DNA from: Alectoria sarmentosa
Taxonomy: Eukaryota > Ascomycota > Lecanoromycetes > Lecanorales > Parmeliaceae
Assembly: GCA_009733775.1 (NCBI GenBank)
Contig: WOGZ01000474.1
Coordinates: 1 to 20,123, forward strand
DNA length: 20,123 nucleotides
Reading direction: 5' to 3'
This document shows, piece by piece, positions 9,911-18,781 of this stretch. The position numbers and the translations under genes are program-made. A model generated the notes under the pieces. The model searched no databases, had not been told where the DNA came from, and worked only from the letters and a program-made list of their open reading frames with translations. Position 1 is the first letter of the stretch. Every line of letters starts with the position of its first letter.

Positions 9911-10040
9911 TCAACATAATCAACAGATTGTCAACAATTTTCCAACAATTTCTCAATAACAAATTGTTAATGTTAACAATGTGTCAACAATGCGTCAACA
10001 ATATTTCAACATTTTTTCAACAATTTTTGATTTGTCAACA
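9911..10040 (+). repeat. 11-bp-phased TCAACA array
   Basis: TCAACA or one-base variants start at 9911, 9920, 9931, 9942, 9953, 9973, 9984, 9995, 10006, 10017 and 10035. Seven of the ten steps are exactly 11 bp. The 65-codon plus frame at 9865-10062 exists because of this array and is not a gene. The array begins at the 3' end of the element 1 LTR. Confidence 0.75.
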
Positions 10041-10540
10041 AATTGTTTTTATTCTTAAATAGTTATCAGCTTGTTTATAAATAGGGTATCTCCCTCAAGA
10101 TAATTTATATTTTTTCGATCTTCAAAATCTTTAAATTTTTTCAATTTTCACGTTTTATAAATGATTTTATTAATAATCGTATAATTATCGATTTCGAAAA
10201 CGTCGAATTTGAATATAAAATGAATAATGTTAAATACATTTTAATTCTTTAAAACGTTTGATTCGTATTTAGTTACGATTTTAATTTCATTTTTGAAAAA
10301 TAATTAAAAAAACAAGATTTTTTTTTCATTTTTTTTTTCGACGATATTATCGTTGAAAAACAACGTTTTTTTTTTCAAATGTATTCAAAATCGTTTTTAT
10401 GCGCTCGATATTTGAAAAAAAAAAAAATTTAATTTTAATTATCATTAATGAAAAGATTCTCGTTTATGATGAATTTTTAATTAAATTTATTTTTGATAAT
10501 CAAAAGTTTCAACCTCTGTCGGAGTTTTAGATTAATAAAA
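10041..10540 (+). other. Junction and 5' remnant of element 2
   Basis: 10041-10105 is not mutation-saturated and includes AAATAGGGTATCTCCCTCAA. From about 10106 the CpG-spared, AT-rich style resumes. This is where Gag and protease of element 2 should lie, but only about 430 bp remain before the integrase zinc region and I recognise no Gag motif. Homopolymer T and A runs occur at 10318-10380 and 10415-10430. Confidence 0.45.
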
Positions 10541-11410
10541 TAATTTTTCGTATATAATACGCACATTATAATCATTTAAGCGTTTAAAATCTCAAAAAGT
10601 TGATTAAAATGTGCGTTGAAATAAACTTTTTTATTTTATCTCTCGACGATATTTGCGAATTATGTTTTATAATTAATATGAAAATGAAATTATATAAACG
10701 ATACATTATTTTTAAAAGATAATAGAACGATTTAATTTATAATGATTTTTAAGGTTTATTCGATGATTTTTGAAATGATTTTAAATGAATAATCATTTTT
10801 TTTGACGATAAAATCCTTCAATTTAACATTTATTTATTATTCAATAAATTTGATTTAACAATTTTTATCGCATTTAAAATGTTTTTTAATGATTCGAAAT
10901 ATGATAATAATAAATATATTCGTTTTCGCATTAATTGCGATATTGAATTCGATAATTATTAAATGAAAGCTTTTTTATTGTTTAAAAATATCATTTAAAA
11001 AGACATTATGTTTAATAATTTTCAAATAAATAATAAATTTGAGCGTTTAAATGTCATTATTTAACGTAAAACGAATGTTATTTAAAAAAAACAAATTATT
11101 TCAAAAATATTAAATAAAATTCATTCGAGCGATTAATATTTTTCGTAACATTTAATTTAATATCGATCATAACGTTATCTCATTCGAGATTAATATCGAA
11201 TCTTTTTTTAATATATCTCATTTACGCATTATCGATCAAATCGATTATTGTCAAATTGTTTTTCGCAATATTGATTTAAAAAAATATCAAGATCATATCG
11301 TTAAAAAACGTTTTTTAAAATATCAAGATAAGAATTATCGTATATTTTTAAACAATGATGAAATAATTATTGTTTTTAATGTTAATTGAATCGATAACGT
11401 TTTTTTTAAA
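10541..11410 (+). pseudogene. Degenerate copia integrase of element 2, D35E spacing kept
   Basis: The frame starting with codon 10561 reads AHYNHLSV*NLKKLIK (His-x-His remnant), then DICELC at 10648 with both zinc cysteines (10654 and 10663). The first catalytic Asp is at 10744 in IYNDF. The second catalytic position, at 10933, is Asn in RINCDIEFDN, an expected D-to-N change. Glu is at 11041 in NKFERLNVII*RKTN, with exactly 35 residues between. After one frameshift, 11280-11390 gives KKRFLKYQDKNYRIFL, the copia integrase C-terminal motif, and a final NVN*ID. The zinc-to-Glu part is in one frame throughout. Inactive because of the lost Asp and many stops. Confidence 0.87.
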
Positions 11411-11799
11411 TTCAATTTTTTCGAATTGAGCATCGTTATCGTCGAAAAACAAAATAAATATTTATCGTAATAAACGTAAATTCATTGAAAGCATCGAGCA
11501 TTAAGATCTTTTTTTTTTTTTTTATATAATTTCAAAAAAGAAACGTTAAAAAGGCATACAATTGTCGAAAAAAAGATTGATAATTTATTTAATTTTATTT
11601 TAATCTTAAAAAGGATTTCGTTAAAAATCGTAATCGTTTTAAACGCATTTAATTTGAAATTTATAATTAAGTAATCGTTTAATACGTTCAGCGATATATT
11701 GTAATTTTTTTATTCATATCGACGATTAAATTAATCATTCGTTTTATGATCAATAAAACTTTCGAATTTAATTTTATTACGAAATCGTTCGAAATCACG
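11411..11799 (+). other. Integrase-RT linker of element 2
   Basis: No domain is recognisable. T homopolymer at 11511-11524. Similarity to the inverted element 4 begins at about 11700, marking where element 4 has lost its upstream part. Confidence 0.5.
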
Positions 11800-12890
11800 A
11801 GATTATATTAAAATCTCATTTTGAATTTTTTCGCTTTATTAATAAAAGTCGCTTTTATTAAATTTTATAAATTTCGAAATTTTAAGAAAATCACAATGAA
11901 TTTTTATCATAAAATGTATTGATAAATGATTATATAAAACGAAATTGATTTTTTCATTATTAATAATATTTGAATTTTAATAAATTTATTTTCGAATACG
12001 CGTATTTTGAAAAGCAAATGAATTTATAAAATTAAAAAAAATCTTATTAACGAGATCGTTCGATATAAAATTTATTAAATGATTTATAATTTCGAATAAC
12101 GAAAAGAAATCGATTTCAACGAAACTTTTATTTTAATAATTAAATTTATAAATTATAAAGTTATTTTCGTTTTGATGATAATTTTGAATTGAAAGTTTGA
12201 ATAAATAAACGTTAAAATCGTTTTTTTATATGACGATATCGAAAAAATAATTTATATGATATAATTTATGAATTTTGAAATCAAGAGCAAAGAGAGCAAG
12301 GTTTGTAAATTTATAAAAACGTTATACGATTTAAAATAATTCTCGAAAATTTAATATAATATTTTCGTTACGTATTTCAAAAAGTTAAATTTCGAATTTA
12401 TCGTTATTAATTTTTCGATGTTCATTAATAATATTATTATCGTCGTTATTTATATAAACGACATTTTATTCACGAATCTCGATAAAGTTGACATTTAAAT
12501 AATCAAAAATAAATTTCATAAAAAGTTTAAGATGATCGATTTGAATTTATATATTTATTATTTTAATATAACGATCATAAAAAATTATATTAATCGTATT
12601 CTGCGTTTTAAGCAAATAATTTATATCGAAAATTTTCTTATTAATTATAATATAATTAAATCAACGATTATTTCAACGTTTATTATTAATGATAAATTTT
12701 ATATCGTCGAAAATAACTTCGTGATTATTAAAGAATCTCGTCACATTTATCAATTTGTTATCGATTTTTTCATATATGCGATATTGAGCACGCGCTCAAA
12801 TATCGTCTTCGTAATTTTAATGATTTTTCGATACAATTCGAATTTTGATATTTTTTATTAAAACGTAATTAAACGCATTTTTCGATATCT
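11800..12890 (+). pseudogene. Degenerate copia reverse transcriptase of element 2
   Basis: INVKIVFLYDDIEKIIYM near 12197 corresponds to the copia DVKTAFLxGxLxExIYM motif with the catalytic Asp changed to Asn. A YDLK motif follows near 12320. The polymerase box at 12451 is YINDI where active enzymes have YVDD. The same frame continues as an uninterrupted 109-codon stretch at 12532-12861: IDLNLYIYYFNITI (the TDLGxxxYFLGI motif), FKQIIYIENFL, IKESRHIYQFVID and YAILSTRSNIVF (the YQxxIGSLMYxxxxTRPDI motif). The Met at 12532 is an internal codon, not a start. The upstream N-terminal part is more frameshifted. Confidence 0.9.
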
Positions 12891-13425
12891 CAATCATATA
12901 AAGAATTAATAATTTATGTTTCGAAATGATTTTAAATCTTTCGTAAATTATATCGACGTTAATTAAATAAGCGATCAAAACATTCGACGTTTTATTTTTA
13001 AATACGTTTTTGATATAAATAATATGATAATCAATTGATTTTTTAAATGATAATTTATAATAACGTTTTCAATTTATAAAATCGAATATATCGATCAAAT
13101 TTAAATTATTAAAAAAGCGATTTGATTGCGCGAACTTTTTAATTAATTTAATTCAAACGTTAAATGTTTTTAAATAATAATGATTTATTATAATAATCAA
13201 AACGTTATAACGTTAATTAAAAAAAATTAATTTTATATTTATATTAAACATATTGATATTCAGCATTATTATATATGAAAACAAATCATTATCGAAAATG
13301 TCGTTTTAAAATATGTTTTTATTAATTAATAAATAATCGACGACCTTATCAAAGTCCTTTTTAAAAATAAATTCGAGAAATTTCGTTAATTAATCGAATT
13401 GAAACATCGTTTATAAATAATCTCT
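12891..13425 (+). pseudogene. Degenerate copia RNase H of element 2
   Basis: Landmarks are IEYIDQI*IIKKAI*LRELF near 13083 (EAEY and WLR motifs), VITLIKKN near 13210, YIKHIDIQHYYI near 13235 (KHIDIxxHxIR motif), then IIDDLIKVLFKNKFEKFR at about 13330-13380 (the ADxLTKxL motif). Sequence agrees with element 1 RNase H in order and spacing. The same segment inverted is at 17046-17560 in element 4. Confidence 0.85.
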
Positions 13426-13950
13426 CGCGTTAATTTTAAAAGAATCATCATTATAATTTTAAAAGAATTATCATCATAATTTTAAAAGAGCAATCATCAT
13501 TCGTGAAGTTAATTTAATGTTATTATTTAACAATTTTAAAAAAGCGATTTCATTGATTCTCACATTTCGGATGATCGATTAAATTTATTCGCAAAATTTC
13601 AAATATTAATCTTGACGTCCCTTGCGAATAAATTTCGATTTATTAAAATTCAATTTAGAGTTGATTTGCCGTTATTGTATTTATAATCATAAAATTTATA
13701 AATATTTATTCAAAAGGTTCATATTTATGTGCGGTTCAAATTTGAAAATTGCGTTATTATCAAAAAAATCATTATCGTCAAATTTGTTTAATTATTTATG
13801 AGAATTTTTTAATAATATAATTTTCAGGTGCTTTCAAATGCTTTTAAGCGTTATTATAATTATCAAATTCATATTTTTAAATTTTATTATTATCATCATC
13901 ATCGTTATAATGTATCGATCGTAATTTGTATACATTTTATTAATCATTAT
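13426..13950 (+). other. 3' non-coding tract of element 2 with 23-25-bp tandem repeat
   Basis: At 13434-13502 a unit of the form ATTTTAAAAGAATCATCAT occurs three times. The rest aligns with the tracts of elements 1 and 4. It has no open frame. No polypurine tract is visible directly before 13951. Confidence 0.7.
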
Positions 13951-14640
13951 TATCAAGCATTAATGTTTTGAAACGATTCATAAATTTTATAATCGATCGC
14001 ATATATACATATGCAATTCGAAATATTTCGTTTAATTGAAAAATTTATTTTCATATATATTTATCGATCGTATGTTATTCGATTTTTGATGTGCATTAAA
14101 TGATTTGCAAATAAATTTATTAGAAAACGATTTTTCGTTAAAAAGTGGATTTTTTTTATATATTATCGTGACGAATATATTCAAAAAGATATAATCGTTT
14201 TCAGATTTCGATTTTTTTCGAATTCGACTTTTCTTCGAATTTTTCATTATTTTTATTCGATTTTGAATATCGCGAATTTCGAATCTTATATTTGAATTTT
14301 GAAAGATTTAAGAAATATAAGAAATGATAAGGGGAATATAAGATGTTTTCACGCTTATAATTCGACGTTACGATTCATTTTTATTATTCGACGTTAATTT
14401 TCACGCTTATAATTCGACGTTACGATTCAAATTTGTTATTCAACGTTGATTTTTCATTTTTATAATTTAAAATTCAAATTTAAAAAGATGCGAGCGAAGG
14501 GGAATATTGAAATTTCGAATTATATAACGTTAAGTCTTGGCGTTACGTGCGCATTATTAATGCGTTCGTATATAAATCGTTTTTTCTTTCGTAATACTCT
14601 TAAAGCAATACAATTAAATGTTCTATTTCATATTTTGACA
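13951..14640 (+). mobile_element. 3' LTR of element 2
   Basis: 690 bp from TATCAAGC to TTTTGACA. The inferred original termini TGTCAA and TTGACA are inverted repeats, as expected of TG...CA LTR ends. The 3' end is supported by four independent junctions (3421, 14640, 15758, 18782). The start rests on the single end of similarity at 19559, so the true LTR could be longer. The minus frame at 14032-14247 and the plus frame at 14446-14643 are shadows within the LTR. Confidence 0.75.
14353..14457 (+). repeat. LTR 52-bp tandem repeat, 2 units
   Basis: Units at 14353-14404 and 14405-14457 both begin GCTTATAATTCGACGTTACG and end near TTTTCAC or TTTTCAT. The same unit, inverted, occurs 3 and 4 times in the LTRs of element 4. 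Confidence 0.85.
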
Positions 14641-15757
14641 TAATTTACAAATAAATAATTTTTAACAATTTGTTTTATATGAATTGAAAAATTAATATGC
14701 GAAATGAATATAAATCTTTTATGAATAATAACATTTAATGTTTTATTTAAACGTTTTCAAAGGTTCATGTTTTCGAAATCATTAAATTTATATCGTGAAA
14801 TAAAATCTTAAAAGAAAAATCATTTATTATAAAATACGTTAAATTGTTCGAAATTCGAATAATAAAAAAGTCGTGATTATTATAACATTTTCGCGTTAAT
14901 AATAAAGTTTATAAATTATAAAACGATTTTTGCGTTTATGACGATTATAAATTAAAATATAAAATAAATAAACGTTAAAATCGCTTTTCTTTATAACGAT
15001 GTTTAAAAAAACATTTATATATAATAATTTAAATACTTTAATAAAAACAATATTAAGATTTATAAATTGAATAAAATCTTTTATAATTTAAAGCAGTTCT
15101 TTAAAATCTAATATTAACATTTTTCGATTTACATAAAAAAATTCGATTTTAATTTCATCGAATTAAACGATCATATGTTTATGAATTTCAAAAAAAAAAT
15201 CATTATAACGTTTTACGTCGATGATGTTTTAATCAAAAATCATAATAAAGTTATCATTAAACGAATCAAAGATGTTTTAAACGTCAAATTTCATATATTA
15301 AATTTAAGATTATACGTCTTTTATTTGAGCATGATCGTCAAAAAAAGATCATTATAATAACATTATTCGTTTAAAATAAAAAGCGTACATCACACGCTTT
15401 TTTAATTATTTCAAATATTAAAATTATATTTTTATCAATATATCATTCGAAATCAATCGCAAATTAACGCTTATCGAAGAAAATTATTTAATTTTCAAAA
15501 AGTTTCGTGAAAAATATTGATTTATTGTAAACTCTTTTATATATATTATGTTAAAAATTCATTTCGATATCGTTTATGTTATTTTTTTGATTAATCGATA
15601 TTCAATCAATTTTATTTCAGCGTATTAAAATGCGATTATTCGAATTTTTCGACATTTTAAAAACACAATACATTACGAACTCGTGTATAAAAACTTTTTA
15701 AAGAATTTATTCGATTATATTAATTTTGATTAAATTGAAAATTTAATTCAAAGATTC
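14641..15757 (+). pseudogene. Element 3: copia reverse transcriptase fragment with intact YVDD
   Basis: One frame (codon start 14641) carries RT landmarks: EMNINLL with NVLF near 14703 (N-terminal EMxSL..NTF region), YYNIFALIIKFINYKTIFAF near 14870, and INVKIAFLYNDV at 14968. The polymerase box, in an open 60-codon stretch at 15175-15357, reads FYVDDVLI at 15211, then IKRIKDVLNVKFHILNLRL and YLSMIV. The Asp-Asp pair is unmutated, unlike elements 1 and 2. Thumb residues follow after a shift: ENYLIFKKFREKY near 15480 and YIMLKIHFDIVYVIF near 15545. Sequence then stops inside the RT-RNase H connection, exactly where the element 4 LTR starts. Protein differences place it in a third subfamily. Confidence 0.85.
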
Positions 15758-16482
15758 TGTTAAAATATGAAATAAAACATTTAATTGTATTGTTTTAAGA
15801 GTATTATGAAAGAAAGAGTGATTTATATATAAACGCATTAATGTGCGCATATAACCGTCAAAACTTAACGTCATATAATTCGAATTTCAACATTTTCCTT
15901 CGCTCGCATCTTTTTAAATTTAAATTTCGAATTATAAAAATGAAAATCAACGTTAAATAATAAAAATGAATTATACGTCGAATTATAATCGTGAAAATTA
16001 ACGTCGAATAACAAAAGTGAATCATAACGTCGGATTATAATCGTGAAAATTAACGTCAGATAATAAAAGTGAATCGTAACGCCGGGTTATAAGCGTGAAA
16101 ACATTTTATATCTTTTTATCACCTTTTATATTTTTTAAGGTATTTAAATTTCAAAACACGAGATTCGAAATTCGCGATATTCAAAATCGAATAAAAACAA
16201 TGAAAATCCGAAAAAAAATCGAAATCTAAAAAACGATTATATTCTTTTAAACATATTCGTCACGATGTCACATAAAAAAAATCCACTTTTTAACGAAAAA
16301 CCGTTTTTTGATAAATTTATTTTCAATTCATTTGATGCACACCAAAAATCGAGCGACATATAATCGGTGAATATATATGAAAATAAATTTTCCGATTGAA
16401 TGAAATGTTTCGAATTGTATATATATGTATGCGATCGGTCGCAAGGCCTATAAGGGTCGTTTTAAAAAATTAATGCTTGATA
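15758..16482 (-). mobile_element. 3' LTR of element 4
   Basis: 725 bp, reading on the plus strand from TGTTAAAATATGA to AATGCTTGATA. In the first 119 bp it differs from the LTR at 18782 at 16 positions, all transitions, without an indel. It includes the three-unit 52-bp repeat and a GATCGGTCGCAAGGCC box near 16433. Confidence 0.82.
15940..16094 (-). repeat. LTR 52-bp tandem repeat, 3 units
   Basis: Units at 15940-15990, 15991-16042 and 16043-16094, each beginning ATGAAAAT or GTGAAAAT and ending TTATAATC or TTATAAGC on the plus strand. Confidence 0.85.
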
Positions 16483-17045
16483 ATAATGATTGATAGAATG
16501 TATATAAATTACGATCGATATATTACGATAATGATGATGGTGATAATGACGACAATAACGTTTAAAAGTATAAATATGATAATTATAATGGCGTTTTAAA
16601 ACACTTGAAAGTCATATTGTTGAAGAATTTCGTGAATAATTGAATAATTTTGACGATAATAACCTTTTTGACGGCGATATAATTTTCAAATTTGAATCGC
16701 ACATAAATATAGATTTTTTGAATAAATGTTTATAAAGTTTATGATTATAAATATAATAGCGACAAATCAATTTCAAATTGAATTTTAATAAATAAAAGTT
16801 TATTCGCAAGGGAAGTCAAGATTAATAATTGAGATTCTGCGAATAAATTCGATCGATTATTCGAAATGTGAAAATTAATGAAATCGCTTTTTTGAAATTA
16901 TTGAATAATGATATTGAATTGATTTCACGAATGATAATTATTTTTTTGAAATTGAATAATGATTACTTCATTTGAATTATAATAATAATTTTCTTAAAAT
17001 TATAATAACGATTTTCTTAAAATTGACGTAAAAGATCATTTATAA
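16483..17045 (-). other. 3' non-coding tract of element 4
   Basis: Inverted match to 13426-13950, including the CAAATTTGAA region at 16688, the ATAAAAGTTTATTCGCAAGG box at 16792 and the TTTTCTTAAAATTATAATAA repeats near 16988. The minus frame at 16612-16809 has no recognisable motif and is a shadow. Confidence 0.72.
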
Positions 17046-17560
17046 ACGATGTTTCAATTCGATTAATTAACAAAATCTCTCGAATTTATTTTTAAAGAAA
17101 GTTTTGATAAAATCATCAATTATTTATTAATCGATAAAAACATACTTTAAAATAACATTTTCGATGATAATTTATTTTCGTATATAATAATATTAAATGT
17201 TAATATGTTTAATATGAGCGTGAAATTAAGGGTTTTTGATTAACGTTATAACGTTTTAATTATCGTAATAAATTATTATTGTTTGAGAATATTTAGCGCT
17301 TAAATTGAATTAATTGAAAAATTCGCGTAATTAAATCGTTTTTTTGATAATTTGAATTTAATCGATATATTCGATTTTATAAATTAAAAACGTTATTATA
17401 AATTATCGCTTAAAAAATTAATTAATTATCGCATTATTTATATCAAAGATGTATTTAAAAATGAAACGTCGAATGTCTTAATTATTTATTTAATTAATGT
17501 CGATATAATTTGTGAAAGATTTAAGATCGTCTCGAAACATAAATTATTCATTTTTTATAT
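17046..17560 (-). pseudogene. Degenerate copia RNase H of element 4
   Basis: Inverted counterpart of 12891-13425. The end region 17047-17069 matches 13389-13411, and the sequence runs in register with the element 2 RNase H apart from transitions and a few indels. Stops in every frame. It reads into the 3' tract without a gap. Confidence 0.8.
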
Positions 17561-18781
17561 AATTGAAATATTAAAAGATGCGTTTAATTGCGCTTTAATA
17601 AAAAACATCAAGGTTTGAATTATATCAAAAAATTATTAAAATTGCGAAGGCGATATTCGAGCGCGTGTTCAATATCGCATATATAAAAAAATCGACGATA
17701 AATTAATAAATATAATGAGATTCTTCAATGATCACGAAATTATTTTTAATGATATGAAACTTATTATTAATGATGAGAATTAAAATAATCGCGGATTCAA
17801 TCATATCATAATCGATAAAAACTTTTTGATATAAATTATTTGTTTAAGGCGTAAGATGCGATTAGCACGATTTCTTATAATCGTTATATCGAAATAATAA
17901 ATGTATAAATTCAAATCGATCATTTTAAACTTTTTATAAAGTTTATTTTTGATCATTTAAATGTCGACTTTATCGAGATTTATGAATAAAATGTTATTTA
18001 TATAAATAATAATGATGATAATGTTATTAATGAACACCGAAAAATTAATAACGATAAATTCGAAATTTAATTTTTTAAAATACGTAATAAAGGTATTGTA
18101 TTATATTTTAAAAGATTATTTTAAATCATATAACGTTTTTATAAATTTATAAACCTTATTTTTTTTATTTTTGACTTTAAATTTCATAAATTATATCATA
18201 TAAATTATTTTTTCGACATCGTTATATAAAAAAATGATTTTGACGTTCATTTATTTAAATTTAAAATTTAAAATTGTCGTAAAAACGAAAATAAATTTAT
18301 AATTTATAAATTTGATTATTAAAATGAAAGTTTTATTAAAGTCGATCTTTTTTCATTATTCGAAATTATAAATCATTTAATGAGTTTTATATTATACGAT
18401 TTTATTAATAAGATTTTTTTTGATTTTATAAATTCATTTATTTTTTAAAACACGCGCATTTAAAAATAAATTTATGAAAATTCAAATATCATTAATGATG
18501 AGAAAATCGATTTCGTTTTATATGATTATTTGTTAATGCATTTTGCGATAAGAATTCGTTATAACCTTTTTGAAGTTTCGAGGTTTATAAGATTTAATAA
18601 AAACGACTTTTGTTAATAAAGCGAAAAGGTTCGAAATGAAATTTTGATATAATTTCGTGATTTCGAATAATTTTATAATGAAAATAAATTCGAAAGTTTT
18701 ATTGATTATGAAATGAATAATAGATTTAATTATTAATATGAATGAGAATAAAGAAGTTATATTATTATCGTTAAACGTATC
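17561..18781 (-). pseudogene. Degenerate copia reverse transcriptase of element 4
   Basis: On the minus strand the N-terminal region reads SYKPRNFKKVITNSYRKMH*QIII*NEIDFLIINDI near 18600-18500, the copia EPxxxxEAI...W..AM..EIxSLxxNxTW motif, followed by NARVLKNK*IYKIKKNL (the GKWVYKIK motif). The polymerase box near 17993-18007 reads YINN, both Asp codons having changed to Asn. The thumb at 17640-17720 matches the element 2 sequence around YAILSTRSNI. The 113-codon minus frame at 18533-18874 is an accidental fusion: it starts inside the LTR and runs across its end into the true RT frame. The domain starts about 180 bp inside the LTR border because the integrase side is deleted. Confidence 0.85.

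Larger units (their letters stand above)
4380..9916 (+). mobile_element. Element 1: nearly full-length RIP-degraded Ty1/copia retrotransposon
   Basis: The domain order on the plus strand is gag, unrecognised protease region, zinc-binding and core integrase, reverse transcriptase, RNase H, 3' non-coding tract, LTR. Integrase before RT is diagnostic of Ty1/copia (Pseudoviridae-type), as opposed to Ty3/gypsy. The internal length from about 4380 to 8835, roughly 4.5 kb, is close to full size. The 5' LTR is not identifiable. The integrase frame stays in register for over 800 bp apart from stop codons, so decay was mainly by base substitution. Confidence 0.85.
9307..9916 (+). mobile_element. 3' LTR of element 1 (divergent, without the 52-bp repeats)
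   Basis: The start TATTAAATATTAAT aligns with TATCAAGCATTAAT at 13951. The match runs through the GTCGATCGCATGCATATATA box, AATTCGAAATATTTCG, the GATATGCATTAAATGAATTG region and the AAGGGGGTAAAGAAGATG box. After a gap where the 52-bp repeats should be, it resumes at ATGCGATCATGTGAGAATG and ends near GCAAACTACTC...TTTCAACA at 9916. The minus frame at 9419-9676 is an LTR shadow. The 3' end is less certain than the start because this copy is divergent. Confidence 0.65.
10106..14640 (+). mobile_element. Element 2: 5'-truncated RIP-degraded Ty1/copia retrotransposon
   Basis: Integrase, RT, RNase H, 3' tract and LTR follow in copia order on the plus strand. Gag and the 5' LTR are missing. Its pol differs in protein sequence from element 1, especially in the integrase core, although the 3' tract and LTR are clearly related, so the two represent separate subfamilies. 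From about 11700 to 14640 it is closely matched, inverted, by element 4. Confidence 0.85.
11700..18781. repeat. Large inverted repeat (arms 11700-14640 and 15758-18781)
   Basis: Element 2 from about 11700 to its LTR end, and element 4 from its LTR end to 18781, are near-copies on opposite strands. Words such as TTTTATATATGCGATATTGA (12770 region) recur inverted near 17670. The arms are about 2.9 and 3.0 kb, and the spacer is element 3 (14641-15757). Confidence 0.85.

Noticed and set aside
9865..10062. 65-codon open frame on the plus strand with Cys and Gln residues
   Set aside because: It arises from the 11-bp TCAACA array, whose period is not a multiple of three, and overlaps the LTR end; no start context or domain.
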